This document shows, piece after piece, positions 8,561-16,153 of a stretch of DNA of 64,000 nt (the first letter of the stretch is position 1; every line of letters starts with the position of its first letter). Source of the DNA: Sphingosinicella xenopeptidilytica. Lineage in GTDB: Bacteria; Pseudomonadota; Alphaproteobacteria; Sphingomonadales; Sphingomonadaceae. The position numbers and the translations under genes were made by a program. The DNA is taken from contig NZ_JBHTIK010000005.1 of assembly GCF_042676985.1 (NCBI RefSeq), positions 1 through 64,000 of the forward strand. The letters run 5' to 3'. The notes under the pieces were generated by a model. The model worked only from the letters and a program-made list of their open reading frames with translations. It did no database searches and was not told the origin of the DNA.

Positions 8561-9481
8561 TCAGCCCCGGCTGATGTCTGTCATGTCGAACGGCGTCGTC
8601 TGGTAGATCTGGTTGATCCAGTTGCCGAACAGCAAATGCGCGTGGCTGCGCCAGCGGTTCTGCGGCGTTGCGGCAGGGTCGTCGCCGGGGAAGTAGTTCT
8701 TCGGCACGTCGATCGGCTTTCCGGCGTCGCGGTCGCGGAAATATTCCTCGGCGAGCGACGTGGAATCATATTCCACATGGTTGAACATGTGCAGCGCGCG
8801 GTGCTGCGGGTCTTCGAGGAGGCAGAGCCCCGTCTCCGCGCTTTCGGCGAGCACGGTGATGCCGTGATCTTCGGGCAGGTCCTCGCGCCGCACTTCTGTC
8901 CAGCGCGAAACGGGGATCGCAAAATCGTCCGAAAAGCCGCGCAGGTAGGGGGAGGCGGGGGCGAGGTTGTGGTGTTCGAAGACGCCGAACGCCTTCTTGT
9001 CCAGCGCGTGTTTGGGCACGCCGTGGAAATGGTGCACCGCCGCCTGCGCGCCCCAGCAGATGTTGAAGCTGCCGTGCACGTTCGTCTGCGTCCAGTCGAA
9101 CACGCGGCGCAGCTCGTCCCAATAGCCCACCTCCTCGAACGGCAGCAGCTCCACGGGCGCGCCGGTGGTGATGAAGCCGTCGAAATATTCGTGCCGAATG
9201 TCGGCCCACGGCCGGTAGAACGACAGCATATGGTCGGCGGAGGTGTTGCGCGGAACGTGGTCGCTCATCCGCACCAGTGTCAGCTCCACCTGCAGCGGCG
9301 TCGCGCCGATCAGCCGCGCGATCTGCGTTTCGGTGCGGATCTTGTTCGGCATCAGGTTGAGCAGCCCGATGCGCAGCGGCCGGATATCCTGCCGCACGGC
9401 ATCCGCTTCGCCCAGGATCATCACGCCCTCGCGCTCCAGCGTGCTGCGGGCGGGCAGGTCGTCGGGAATCTTGATCGGCAT
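8561..9481 (-). CDS. metA: Homoserine O-acyltransferase (MetA family, predicted acetyl-CoA specific)
   Basis: A 306-residue cytoplasmic enzyme that activates homoserine with an acyl-CoA in the first committed step of methionine synthesis. The start at 9481 gives a length and numbering matching E. coli MetA: nucleophile Cys142 (FNICWG), His235 and Glu237 (NHVEYD). Residue 111 is glutamate (GAPVE) rather than the glycine of E. coli; published work on this family ties Glu111 to acetyl-CoA and Gly111 to succinyl-CoA, so the enzyme is probably a homoserine acetyltransferase despite its MetA fold. GAGGA lies 11 bases upstream of the ATG. The leader holds a SAM-clan riboswitch candidate. Confidence 0.93.
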   Translation of the reverse strand: MPIKIPDDLPARSTLEREGVMILGEADAVRQDIRPLRIGLLNLMPNKIRTETQIARLIGATPLQVELTLVRMSDHVPRNTSADHMLSFYRPWADIRHEYFDGFITTGAPVELLPFEEVGYWDELRRVFDWTQTNVHGSFNICWGAQAAVHHFHGVPKHALDKKAFGVFEHHNLAPASPYLRGFSDDFAIPVSRWTEVRREDLPEDHGITVLAESAETGLCLLEDPQHRALHMFNHVEYDSTSLAEEYFRDRDAGKPIDVPKNYFPGDDPAATPQNRWRSHAHLLFGNWINQIYQTTPFDMTDISRG

Positions 9482-9502
9482 CGACGCGTCTATCCTCGGG
9501 TC

Positions 9503-9627
9503 GCTTTCCGGGTAAGACGCGGTGGCTTGATCCGTTTGGTTGCCGGCTCGGCCACATCCTCCCCGAAGGGAGCGCCACCTTGCCCGGAAAGCAGGTTGGC
9601 GTTGGGCTGAACCCAACTCTTGATGTG
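9503..9627 (-). promoter_or_regulatory. Candidate SAM-I/SAM-IV-clan riboswitch in the metA leader
   Basis: Read on the minus strand: P1 CACATC (9627-9622) pairs with GATGTG (9558-9553); AAGAG follows P1 as in SAM-I aptamers; P2 is a simple hairpin GTTGGG/CCCAAC (9617-9612 / 9606-9601); P3 is GCCAACCTGC (9600-9591) with GCAAGGTGGC (9583-9574), reproducing the conserved GCAACC / AAGGTG SAM-binding helix with opposed unpaired adenines; P4 is CTCCC-TTCG-GGGAG (9572-9559). Downstream, CCCGGAAAGC (9512-9503) is a perfect 10-base complement of GCTTTCCGGG within P3 (9592-9583), and GCCACC (9526-9521) complements GGTGGC, giving a competing fold next to the ribosome binding site. Confidence 0.68.
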
Positions 9628-9674
9628 ATGCCGTCTGTAGGCGGCTTTGCGCCGTCTCTCAAGAGGGAAGGCGC

Positions 9675-9704
9675 GTCCCCGCCGTGTGCGTGCCCGGCGG
9701 GGAC
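9675..9704 (-). terminator. Hairpin after the PEP-CTERM gene, weak terminator candidate
   Basis: A perfect 10-bp stem (GTCCCCGCCG / CGGCGGGGAC) with a 10-base loop lies 11 bases after the stop of the PEP-CTERM gene on the minus strand. No T-tract follows, so termination strength is doubtful. It separates that gene from the metA leader. Confidence 0.45.
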
Positions 9705-9714
9705 GGCAGGAGCG

Positions 9715-10347
9715 TCAGATCGCGCGGCGGCGGCGCGCGAAGCCGAGCGCGCCGAGGCCCATCGCGACGAGTGCGAGGCTGGCCGGCTCCGGCACCTCGG
9801 CGCTGTTGAAGCGCACTTCCGAAAGGCCCGAGGCTTCCCACGCTTCGTAGATGGTGCCGTAGGTGTAGTTGCTGAGGATATCGAACTGCACGAAGCGCGC
9901 GGCGCCCGAAAGCGCGATGGTCTGCGCGGTGATCGGCGAACCGTCGGGCGCACGGTCCAGCGTGCCCGTGAAGATCTCGGTGAAGCTGGCGCCGTCGAGC
10001 GAAACGAGCACGCGGAAGTCCTTGATGCCGCGGTCGAGCGTGGAGATCACCGGCGTGTTGGTGCCGAAGTTGAACTGCCAGATGTCCGCGCTCGCGAGGT
10101 TGAACAGGCCGCCGAGGTCGAACGTCACCTGCGCCTTGCTCGCGCCGAGGTCGGTCATCCACATGTTGGCGTAGTTCGAATCGTGCAGATCGCCCGAAAG
10201 GCCGCTGCCGTTGATCAGGTTTTGGGCGTTGTAGGCGCCATTGTTGAACGTGCTGCTGGCGGTGGCGGAAACCGGCGTGATCACCGCCGCCTGCGCGGAC
10301 GCGGCGAGAACGGCGGACGCGGCGGCGCCGAGGAGAAGCTTGAGCAT
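9715..10347 (-). CDS. PEP-CTERM sorting domain protein, discoidin-like fold
   Basis: A 210-residue exported protein. It has a signal peptide (MLKLLLGAAASAVLAAS, cleavage after AQA), a beta-rich body whose pattern (asymmetric Trp/Asp/Asn, FDLGGLFNLASADIWQF) resembles F5/8-type galactose-binding domains, and a C-terminal PEP-CTERM signal: VPEPASLALV, a hydrophobic helix, then RRRR. Such proteins are cleaved by exosortase and go to the surface or matrix. The start at 10347 is set by the signal peptide and an AGGGG upstream. No exosortase is in the window. Confidence 0.86.
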   Translation of the reverse strand: MLKLLLGAAASAVLAASAQAAVITPVSATASSTFNNGAYNAQNLINGSGLSGDLHDSNYANMWMTDLGASKAQVTFDLGGLFNLASADIWQFNFGTNTPVISTLDRGIKDFRVLVSLDGASFTEIFTGTLDRAPDGSPITAQTIALSGAARFVQFDILSNYTYGTIYEAWEASGLSEVRFNSAEVPEPASLALVAMGLGALGFARRRRAI

Positions 10348-10373
10348 ACGAATACCCCTGTCGTCGGTTGGCG

Positions 10374-10400
10374 TAACACTGGCGCTCATCGCCAGCGTTA
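10374..10400. repeat. Imperfect palindrome between the PEP-CTERM gene and guaA
   Basis: TAACACTGGCG (10374-10384) and CGCCAGCGTTA (10390-10400) pair with one mismatch around CTCAT. It lies 27 bases upstream of the PEP-CTERM start, in the divergent gap with guaA, and could be an operator. The rest of the 215-base gap shows no clear promoter by eye. Confidence 0.45.
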
Positions 10401-10562
10401 ACCATGTCTCGCGGCGGCGGCTGACAGTGCGATGACGATTCGGGGAAGCTTTCGTGTGATTCCGTTTCCGATGTTGCGACAGTGCGCGCCCGGCCTCTGG
10501 ACACGCATCCGCGCCAAGGCTAACCCGGCCGGAATCCCACGTTCTGATCCTCGAGGCCCCGC

Positions 10563-12122
10563 GTGACCGTTCCCCACGGCGATTCCATCCTTATTCTCGA
10601 TTTCGGCAGCCAGGTGACGCAGCTCATCGCCCGGCGCGTGCGCGAGGCGGGGGTTTATTGCGAGATCGTGCCGTTCTCCGGCGGCGAGGCCGCGATCGGG
10701 CGCCTGAAGCCCAAGGGGATCATCCTGTCGGGCGGTCCCGCCTCGGTGACGGAAGGGGCGAGCCCCAAGGCGCCGGGCGCAGTGTTCGAGGCGGGCGTGC
10801 CGGTGCTCGGCATCTGCTACGGCGAGCAGACCATGTGCGCCGAGCTCGGCGGCAAGGTCACGCCCTCCGATCACCGCGAATTCGGCCGCGCCTTCATCGA
10901 GATCGTGCGCGATTGCCATTTGTTCGACGGCCTCTGGAACACCGGCGAGAAGCATCAGGTGTGGATGAGCCACGGCGACCGCGTGGAGGCGATTCCCGCC
11001 GGGTTCGAAGTTGTGGCGAAGTCTGACGGCGCGCCGTTCGCGGCGATCGCGAACGACGTGCGCCGCTTCTACGGCGTGCAGTTCCACCCCGAGGTCGTGC
11101 ATACGCCGGACGGGGCGAAGCTGCTGTCGAACTTCGTGCGCCATGTCGCGGGCTGCACCGGCGACTGGTCGATGGCGGGCTACCGCGACGCGAAGATCGC
11201 CGACATCCGCAAGCAGGTCGGCAAGGGCAAGGTGATCTGCGGGCTTTCCGGCGGCGTCGATTCGGCGGTCGCGGCGGTGCTGATCCACGAGGCGATCGGC
11301 GATCAGCTCACCTGCGTGTTCGTCGATCACGGCCTGATGCGCTCGCAGGAAGCCGAGGAAGTCGTCTCACTGTTCCGCGGCGCTTACAACATCCCGCTCG
11401 TCCACGTGGACGCCGAGGAACTGTTCCTCTCCGGTCTCGCGGGTGTTTCCGATCCCGAAGCCAAGCGCAAGTTCATCGGCAAGACCTTCATCGACGTGTT
11501 CGAGGCCGAGGCGAAGAAGATCGGCGGCGCCGATTTCCTCGCGCAGGGCACGCTCTATCCGGACGTGATCGAAAGCGTCTCGTTCACCGGCGGGCCGTCG
11601 GTCACGATCAAGAGCCACCACAATGTCGGCGGCCTCCCCGAGCGCATGAACATGCAGCTCGTCGAACCCTTGCGCGAACTGTTCAAGGATGAGGTTCGCG
11701 CCTTGGGCCGCGAACTCGGCCTCCCTGAAGCCTTCGTCGGCCGCCACCCGTTCCCCGGCCCGGGCCTTGCCATCCGCATCCCCGGCGAGGTCGACAAGGA
11801 GAAGTGCGACACGCTCCGCAAGGCGGACCGCATCTACCTCGAGGAAATCCGCAAGGCGGGCCTCTACGACGCGATCTGGCAGGCGTTCGCCGTGCTGCTC
11901 CCGGTGCGCACCGTCGGCGTGATGGGCGACGGCCGCACCTACGATCGCGTCTGCGCGCTCCGCGCCGTCACTTCGGTCGATGGCATGACCGCCGATGTCT
12001 ATCCCTTCGATGCCGCGTTCCTCAGCGCCGTCGCCACGCGCATCGTCAACGAAGTGAACGGCATCAACCGCGTCGTCTACGATTACACGTCGAAGCCGCC
12101 GGGCACGATCGAGTGGGAGTAA
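10563..12122 (+). CDS. guaA: GMP synthase (glutamine-hydrolysing)
   Basis: A 519-residue enzyme converting XMP to GMP with ATP and glutamine in purine synthesis. The N-terminal class I amidotransferase has the nucleophile Cys85 (GICYGEQ) and His175/Glu177 (FHPE). The ATP pyrophosphatase domain has the P-loop SGGVDS at 229-234, and the C-terminal dimerisation domain ends TIEWE as in the family. The start is GTG 10563 with GAGG six bases before it. It stands alone, divergent from the PEP-CTERM gene and convergent with the flavin reductase-like gene. Confidence 0.97.
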   Translation: MTVPHGDSILILDFGSQVTQLIARRVREAGVYCEIVPFSGGEAAIGRLKPKGIILSGGPASVTEGASPKAPGAVFEAGVPVLGICYGEQTMCAELGGKVTPSDHREFGRAFIEIVRDCHLFDGLWNTGEKHQVWMSHGDRVEAIPAGFEVVAKSDGAPFAAIANDVRRFYGVQFHPEVVHTPDGAKLLSNFVRHVAGCTGDWSMAGYRDAKIADIRKQVGKGKVICGLSGGVDSAVAAVLIHEAIGDQLTCVFVDHGLMRSQEAEEVVSLFRGAYNIPLVHVDAEELFLSGLAGVSDPEAKRKFIGKTFIDVFEAEAKKIGGADFLAQGTLYPDVIESVSFTGGPSVTIKSHHNVGGLPERMNMQLVEPLRELFKDEVRALGRELGLPEAFVGRHPFPGPGLAIRIPGEVDKEKCDTLRKADRIYLEEIRKAGLYDAIWQAFAVLLPVRTVGVMGDGRTYDRVCALRAVTSVDGMTADVYPFDAAFLSAVATRIVNEVNGINRVVYDYTSKPPGTIEWE

Positions 12123-12141
12123 GGCGGCCGGCGTGAGGCCG

Positions 12142-12672
12142 TCAGGGCATCTTCGAGGCGAGTGTGATGGTTTCCCCGTCCACCGCGAAGCGGCCGTAGC
12201 CCTGGTGGTGGATGGTGCGCGGGTCTTTCTGCGCGGGATCGATCCACGCCTTCACCACCTCCAGCACGAACAGGCTGTAGGCGTTCACGAGCCGCGTGTT
12301 CACCACCCGGCATTCGAGATTGGCGAAGCACTCGGCGACGAGCGGCGCTGCCACGATGCGCGCCGGAACCGGCGTCAGCCCGAACCGCTCGAACTTGTCG
12401 ACATCGCGGCCCGAACAGTTGCCGATCCCGACGACCTTCGGCGCGAGGTCCACGGCCGGAACCGCGATCACGCATTCCTTCGTCGCGCGCAGCGCCTTGA
12501 AGCTGTGGTCGGCGGGGCTGACGATGCAGGCGACGCGCGGAGGCGTGAACTCCACCATCATGTGCCACGACATGGTCATCACATTGCTGCGGCCCTTCGC
12601 GGCTGTGGTCAGCAGCACCACGGGGCCGGGTTCGAGCAACTGGTAGACGCGTGCGAGCGGCAGGTTTTTCAT
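12142..12672 (-). CDS. Flavin reductase-like (FMN-binding split-barrel) protein
   Basis: A 176-residue protein of the flavin reductase-like / DIM6-NTAB family. The N-terminal PGPVVLLTTAAKGRSNVMTMSW and the later FANLECRV are characteristic of the FMN-binding split barrel. Such proteins either reduce FMN for a partner oxygenase or act on their own; no partner is adjacent. It converges on guaA with a 19-base gap and is divergent from the ArsC-like gene. The exact reaction is unknown. Confidence 0.85.
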   Translation of the reverse strand: MKNLPLARVYQLLEPGPVVLLTTAAKGRSNVMTMSWHMMVEFTPPRVACIVSPADHSFKALRATKECVIAVPAVDLAPKVVGIGNCSGRDVDKFERFGLTPVPARIVAAPLVAECFANLECRVVNTRLVNAYSLFVLEVVKAWIDPAQKDPRTIHHQGYGRFAVDGETITLASKMP

Positions 12673-12749
12673 GGGTATTCAGCCTCGCGGATGGACTACG
12701 GCAGGTCAATGCGGGCCGGGCCCGGAAAATGGAGCAGGAGTACGAGACG

Positions 12750-13094
12750 ATGGTGACGATGTACGGCATCCCGAACTGCGACACGGTGAAGAAGGCGCGC
12801 ACGTGGCTCGAGGCGAACGGCGTCGACTACGCGTTCCACGATTACAAGAAGGCAGGAATCGACCGACCTCGGCTTGAGGCGTGGGTGAAGGAACTCGGCT
12901 GGGAAACCGTGCTCAACCGCGCCGGAACGACCTTCCGCAAGCTGCCGGATGCGGCCCGCGAAAACCTGGATGCAGGCAAGGCCGTGGACCTGATGCTGGC
13001 GCAGCCCTCGATGATCAAGCGCCCCATTCTCGATACCGGCAAGGCGCGCCTCGCCGGGTTCAAGCCCGACGTTTACGCCGCCGCGATCCGCTGA
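12750..13094 (+). CDS. ArsC/Spx/YffB-family thioredoxin-fold protein
   Basis: A 114-residue thioredoxin-fold protein with the N-terminal motif YGIPNCDTVKKARTWLE: a single cysteine at the redox position rather than CxxC. The segments KELGWETVLNRAGTTFRKLP and PSMIKRPIL match the YffB/ArsC-like branch. True arsenate reduction is uncertain because the family includes non-arsenate members. The start at 12750 is favoured over 12729 because AGGAG (12736-12740) is 9 bases upstream. It sits ahead of panB. Confidence 0.86.
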   Translation: MVTMYGIPNCDTVKKARTWLEANGVDYAFHDYKKAGIDRPRLEAWVKELGWETVLNRAGTTFRKLPDAARENLDAGKAVDLMLAQPSMIKRPILDTGKARLAGFKPDVYAAAIR

Positions 13095-13144
13095 GCGTTC
13101 CCGCACGCTTTCCACCCCTGCACGGAGGCGTTACAAGCCGCCCC

Positions 13145-14020
13145 ATGTCTACGACCTCGATGACGCTCACGCTCGACACCTCGACGAGCCGTGCCAACCC
13201 CACCCCGGCGCCGATGAAGCGCCTCACGGTGCCGCGTATCCGGCAGCGCAAGGGCGGCGAGCCGCTCGTGATGCTCACCGCCTACACGGTCCGCATGGCG
13301 CAGCTGATGGACCCTCACTGCGACATGTTGCTCGTCGGCGATTCGCTGGGGCAGGTGATCTACGGCCTGCCGCACACGGTGGCGGTGACGATGGAGATGA
13401 TGTGCGCGCACGGTGCCGCCGTCGTGCGCGGCAGCTATCACGCCGCCGTCATCGTCGACATGCCGTTCGGCAGCTACGAGGCCTCGCCCGAGCAGGCGTT
13501 CACCAACGCCTCGCGGCTTTTGAAGGAAACCGGCGCCGCCGCCGTGAAGCTTGAAGGCGGCAAGGTGCTCGCGCCGACCGTGGAATTCCTCACCTCGCGC
13601 GGCATCCCGGTGATGGCGCATGTCGGCCTCACGCCGCAGGCGGTGAACATCCTCGGCGGCTATGGCGTGCGCGGCAAGAGCGATGTGGAGGCGCGGTCGA
13701 TCGTCGCCGATGCCACCGCGATGGCCGATGCTGGCGCCTTCTCGATCGTCATCGAAGGCGTGATGGAGCCGATCGCCATCGAGATCACGCAGACGGTGGC
13801 GTGCCCCACCATCGGCATCGGTGCCTCGGCGCAGTGCGACGGGCAGGTGCTGGTTACGGAAGACATGCTCGGCCTCTTCGAGCGGACGCCCAAATTCGTG
13901 AAGCGCTACGGCGCGATGTCGAAGGTCGTGGCCGATGCCGTGAAGGACTATGCGGCCGATGTGCGCGCGCGGACCTTCCCCACGGAAGACAACCTCTACC
14001 GGGCCGACGAGGAAAAATAG
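13145..14020 (+). CDS. panB: 3-methyl-2-oxobutanoate hydroxymethyltransferase
   Basis: A 291-residue TIM-barrel enzyme that transfers a hydroxymethyl group from methylenetetrahydrofolate to ketoisovalerate in pantothenate and CoA synthesis. Signature segments are MLTAYT, LLVGDSLGQVIYG, DMPFGSYE, AVKLEGG (catalytic Glu region), MAHVGLTPQ and IGIGAS. The roughly 25 residues before the conserved core vary in the family, so ATG 13145 is likely but ATG 13160 remains possible. panC is not adjacent. Confidence 0.95.
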   Translation: MSTTSMTLTLDTSTSRANPTPAPMKRLTVPRIRQRKGGEPLVMLTAYTVRMAQLMDPHCDMLLVGDSLGQVIYGLPHTVAVTMEMMCAHGAAVVRGSYHAAVIVDMPFGSYEASPEQAFTNASRLLKETGAAAVKLEGGKVLAPTVEFLTSRGIPVMAHVGLTPQAVNILGGYGVRGKSDVEARSIVADATAMADAGAFSIVIEGVMEPIAIEITQTVACPTIGIGASAQCDGQVLVTEDMLGLFERTPKFVKRYGAMSKVVADAVKDYAADVRARTFPTEDNLYRADEEK

Positions 14021-14080
14021 GGTTTTGCGTGCGCGCGCGGCCATCGCTATGGTCCCGCGCACAATTTGAGAGGCACGACA

Positions 14081-14824
14081 TTGGCCAGGGAACCATCGGG
14101 CACAGCGCCCGAAGACGCCTTCATCCGCGAGGTTGACGAGGAATATCGCCGGGATCAGCTCACCGGCTTCTGGAACCGCTATGGGCGCTGGATCGTCATT
14201 GCCGTCGGCATCGGTCTCGTCGCGCTTGCCGGGTTCCTCTGGTGGCGCGAGGAGCAGGTCCGCAATGTCGGCGTGCTCAGCGAGGAATTCTCGTCGGCGC
14301 AGCAGGGGCTGGAGCTTGGCAACGCCAAGGCGGTGGCGGATATCGAGCGTTTCGCAGCCGGAAACCACGGCGGCTACACGACGCTCGCGCGCTTCACCAA
14401 GGCGTCGCGCGCCGTCGAAAATGGCGACAATGCCGCTGCGCTCGCGGAGTATCAGGCGCTCGCCGCCGACACGAAGCTGCCGCAGCCGCTGCGCGATCTT
14501 GCAACGATCACCGCCGTGCGCGTCGAGTATGATACGCTGGCACCGGCCGAGGTCGTGACGCGCCTGAAGCCGCTCGCACAGCCCGGCGCGCCCTGGTTTG
14601 GCGTTGCCGGAGAGATGCTCGCGGTCGCCTACATGGCCGAAGGCAAGCCCGAACTCGCGGGGCCGATCTTCGCCGCGATCTCGTCAGACGAAACCATCGC
14701 ACCGTCGCTCCGCCAGCGCGCGCAGCAGCTCGCCGCCTCGCTCGGCAGCCTCCCCGACGTTGCTCCCGACGCTGCCCCCGCGGCGGATGCTCCGGCAGCC
14801 GAACCGACAACCGGAAAGAATTGA
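14081..14824 (+). CDS. YfgM-like tetratricopeptide membrane protein
   Basis: A 247-residue protein with a short cytoplasmic N-terminus, one transmembrane helix (WIVIAVGIGLVALAGFLWW), then a periplasmic helical TPR-like region and an Ala/Pro-rich tail. In E. coli the same layout and gene neighbour define YfgM, a partner of the SecYEG/PpiD machinery; the order yfgM-bamB-der is conserved here. The start is TTG 14081, with GAGAGG about 8 bases upstream; TTG 14066 is an in-frame alternative. The stop TGA overlaps the ATG of bamB by one base. Confidence 0.85.
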   Translation: MAREPSGTAPEDAFIREVDEEYRRDQLTGFWNRYGRWIVIAVGIGLVALAGFLWWREEQVRNVGVLSEEFSSAQQGLELGNAKAVADIERFAAGNHGGYTTLARFTKASRAVENGDNAAALAEYQALAADTKLPQPLRDLATITAVRVEYDTLAPAEVVTRLKPLAQPGAPWFGVAGEMLAVAYMAEGKPELAGPIFAAISSDETIAPSLRQRAQQLAASLGSLPDVAPDAAPAADAPAAEPTTGKN

Positions 14825-16149
14825 TGCGTAAATCGCTTATCGTCGTCGTGCCGCTGGTCGTGGCGCTTGCCAGCTGCGGAATCTTCCGCGGCGGCGGAGA
14901 CAAGAACAAGTCGAAGATCGCCGGAGAGCGCCTTGCCGTGCTCACCTACGAGGCGCGGACGACCGCCGACCCCGACCTTGCGAACACCACGGTCTCCCTG
15001 CCGGTGCCCATCGTCAACGCGGAGTGGACACAGCCGGGCGGCAGTGCGGCGAAGGCGCTCGGGCATCTCAGCCTGCGTGCCAATCCCTCGCGGGCGTGGT
15101 CGGTCTCGATCGGCAGCGGCAGCGACCGGACACGGCGGCTGACGTCGGGCCCGGTGGTTTCCGGCGGGCGTGTCTACACGATCGATACCCAGGCGGTGGT
15201 GCGCGCGTTTAGCGCCGCGAACGGCGGCCAGCTCTGGTCGGCAACGCTGCGCAAGGACGGAGAATCCCAGAACGTCGCGTTCGGCGGCGGTGTCGCCACC
15301 GATGGCGCCCGTATCTATGCGACCTCGGGCTATGGCCTCGTCGCGGCCTATGATGCGGCATCGGGCGCGGAGGCGTGGCGCGTCGACATCGGTATGCCGC
15401 TGCGCGGTGCTCCCGCGGTCGAGGGCGCGCAGCTTTTCGTGATGACGCAGGATAACCAGTTGCAGGTGCTCTCCACCGCGACCGGCGAAACGCTGTGGGA
15501 AAACGCCGCGACGGTCGAGCCCGCCGGTCTGCTCGGCACGGCGGCGCCTGCCGTTGCGCTCGGCACCGCCGTTGTCGGTTTCTCCAGCGGCGAGCTCATC
15601 GCCCTGCGCGTCGAAAACGGCCGCAGCGTCTGGCAGGATGCGCTGAACCGCACCGGCTCCACCACCTCGCTCGCCGCGCTCAGCGACATCGATGCTTCGG
15701 CTGTGATCAGCGACGGCCGGGTCTACGCGATCGGGCACGGCGGCCGCATGGTGGCGCTCGACCTTTCGACCGGACAGCGTGTCTGGGAACGCAACCTCGC
15801 GGGCACCTCGATGCCGTGGGTGGCGGGCGAATATATCTTCGCGGTGACCGTGGACGGCGAACTCGTGGCGGTGCAGCGCGCCGACGGGCGCGTGCGCTGG
15901 GTGACGCAGCTCCCGCGCTGGCGCAACGTCAAGAAGCGCAAGAACCCGATCATCTGGCAGGGGCCTGTGCTCGCGTCGGATCGCCTCTATCTCACGAGCA
16001 GCGAAGGCGATCTCGTCGCCGTGTCGCCAGCCGACGGCAGCGTGCTCTCCACAAACGAAGTGGCGGGTGACATTTTCCTTGAGCCGGTGGTCGCCGACAA
16101 CACGCTCTACATCCTCTCCGAAGACGGCCGCCTGAGCGCCTACCGTTAG
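14824..16149 (+). CDS. bamB: Outer membrane assembly lipoprotein BamB (PQQ-like propeller)
   Basis: A 441-residue outer-membrane lipoprotein of the BAM complex that folds barrel proteins. The signal peptide ends in LASC with the acylated Cys at residue 18. Repeated blades with a G-x2-LW pattern (GGQLWSATL, GETLWEN, GQRVWERN) form an eight-bladed beta-propeller. ATG 14824 overlaps the stop of the YfgM-like gene. It is followed after 4 bases by der, so the three genes are very probably one operon. Confidence 0.94.
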   Translation: MRKSLIVVVPLVVALASCGIFRGGGDKNKSKIAGERLAVLTYEARTTADPDLANTTVSLPVPIVNAEWTQPGGSAAKALGHLSLRANPSRAWSVSIGSGSDRTRRLTSGPVVSGGRVYTIDTQAVVRAFSAANGGQLWSATLRKDGESQNVAFGGGVATDGARIYATSGYGLVAAYDAASGAEAWRVDIGMPLRGAPAVEGAQLFVMTQDNQLQVLSTATGETLWENAATVEPAGLLGTAAPAVALGTAVVGFSSGELIALRVENGRSVWQDALNRTGSTTSLAALSDIDASAVISDGRVYAIGHGGRMVALDLSTGQRVWERNLAGTSMPWVAGEYIFAVTVDGELVAVQRADGRVRWVTQLPRWRNVKKRKNPIIWQGPVLASDRLYLTSSEGDLVAVSPADGSVLSTNEVAGDIFLEPVVADNTLYILSEDGRLSAYR

Positions 16150-16153
16150 AGCC

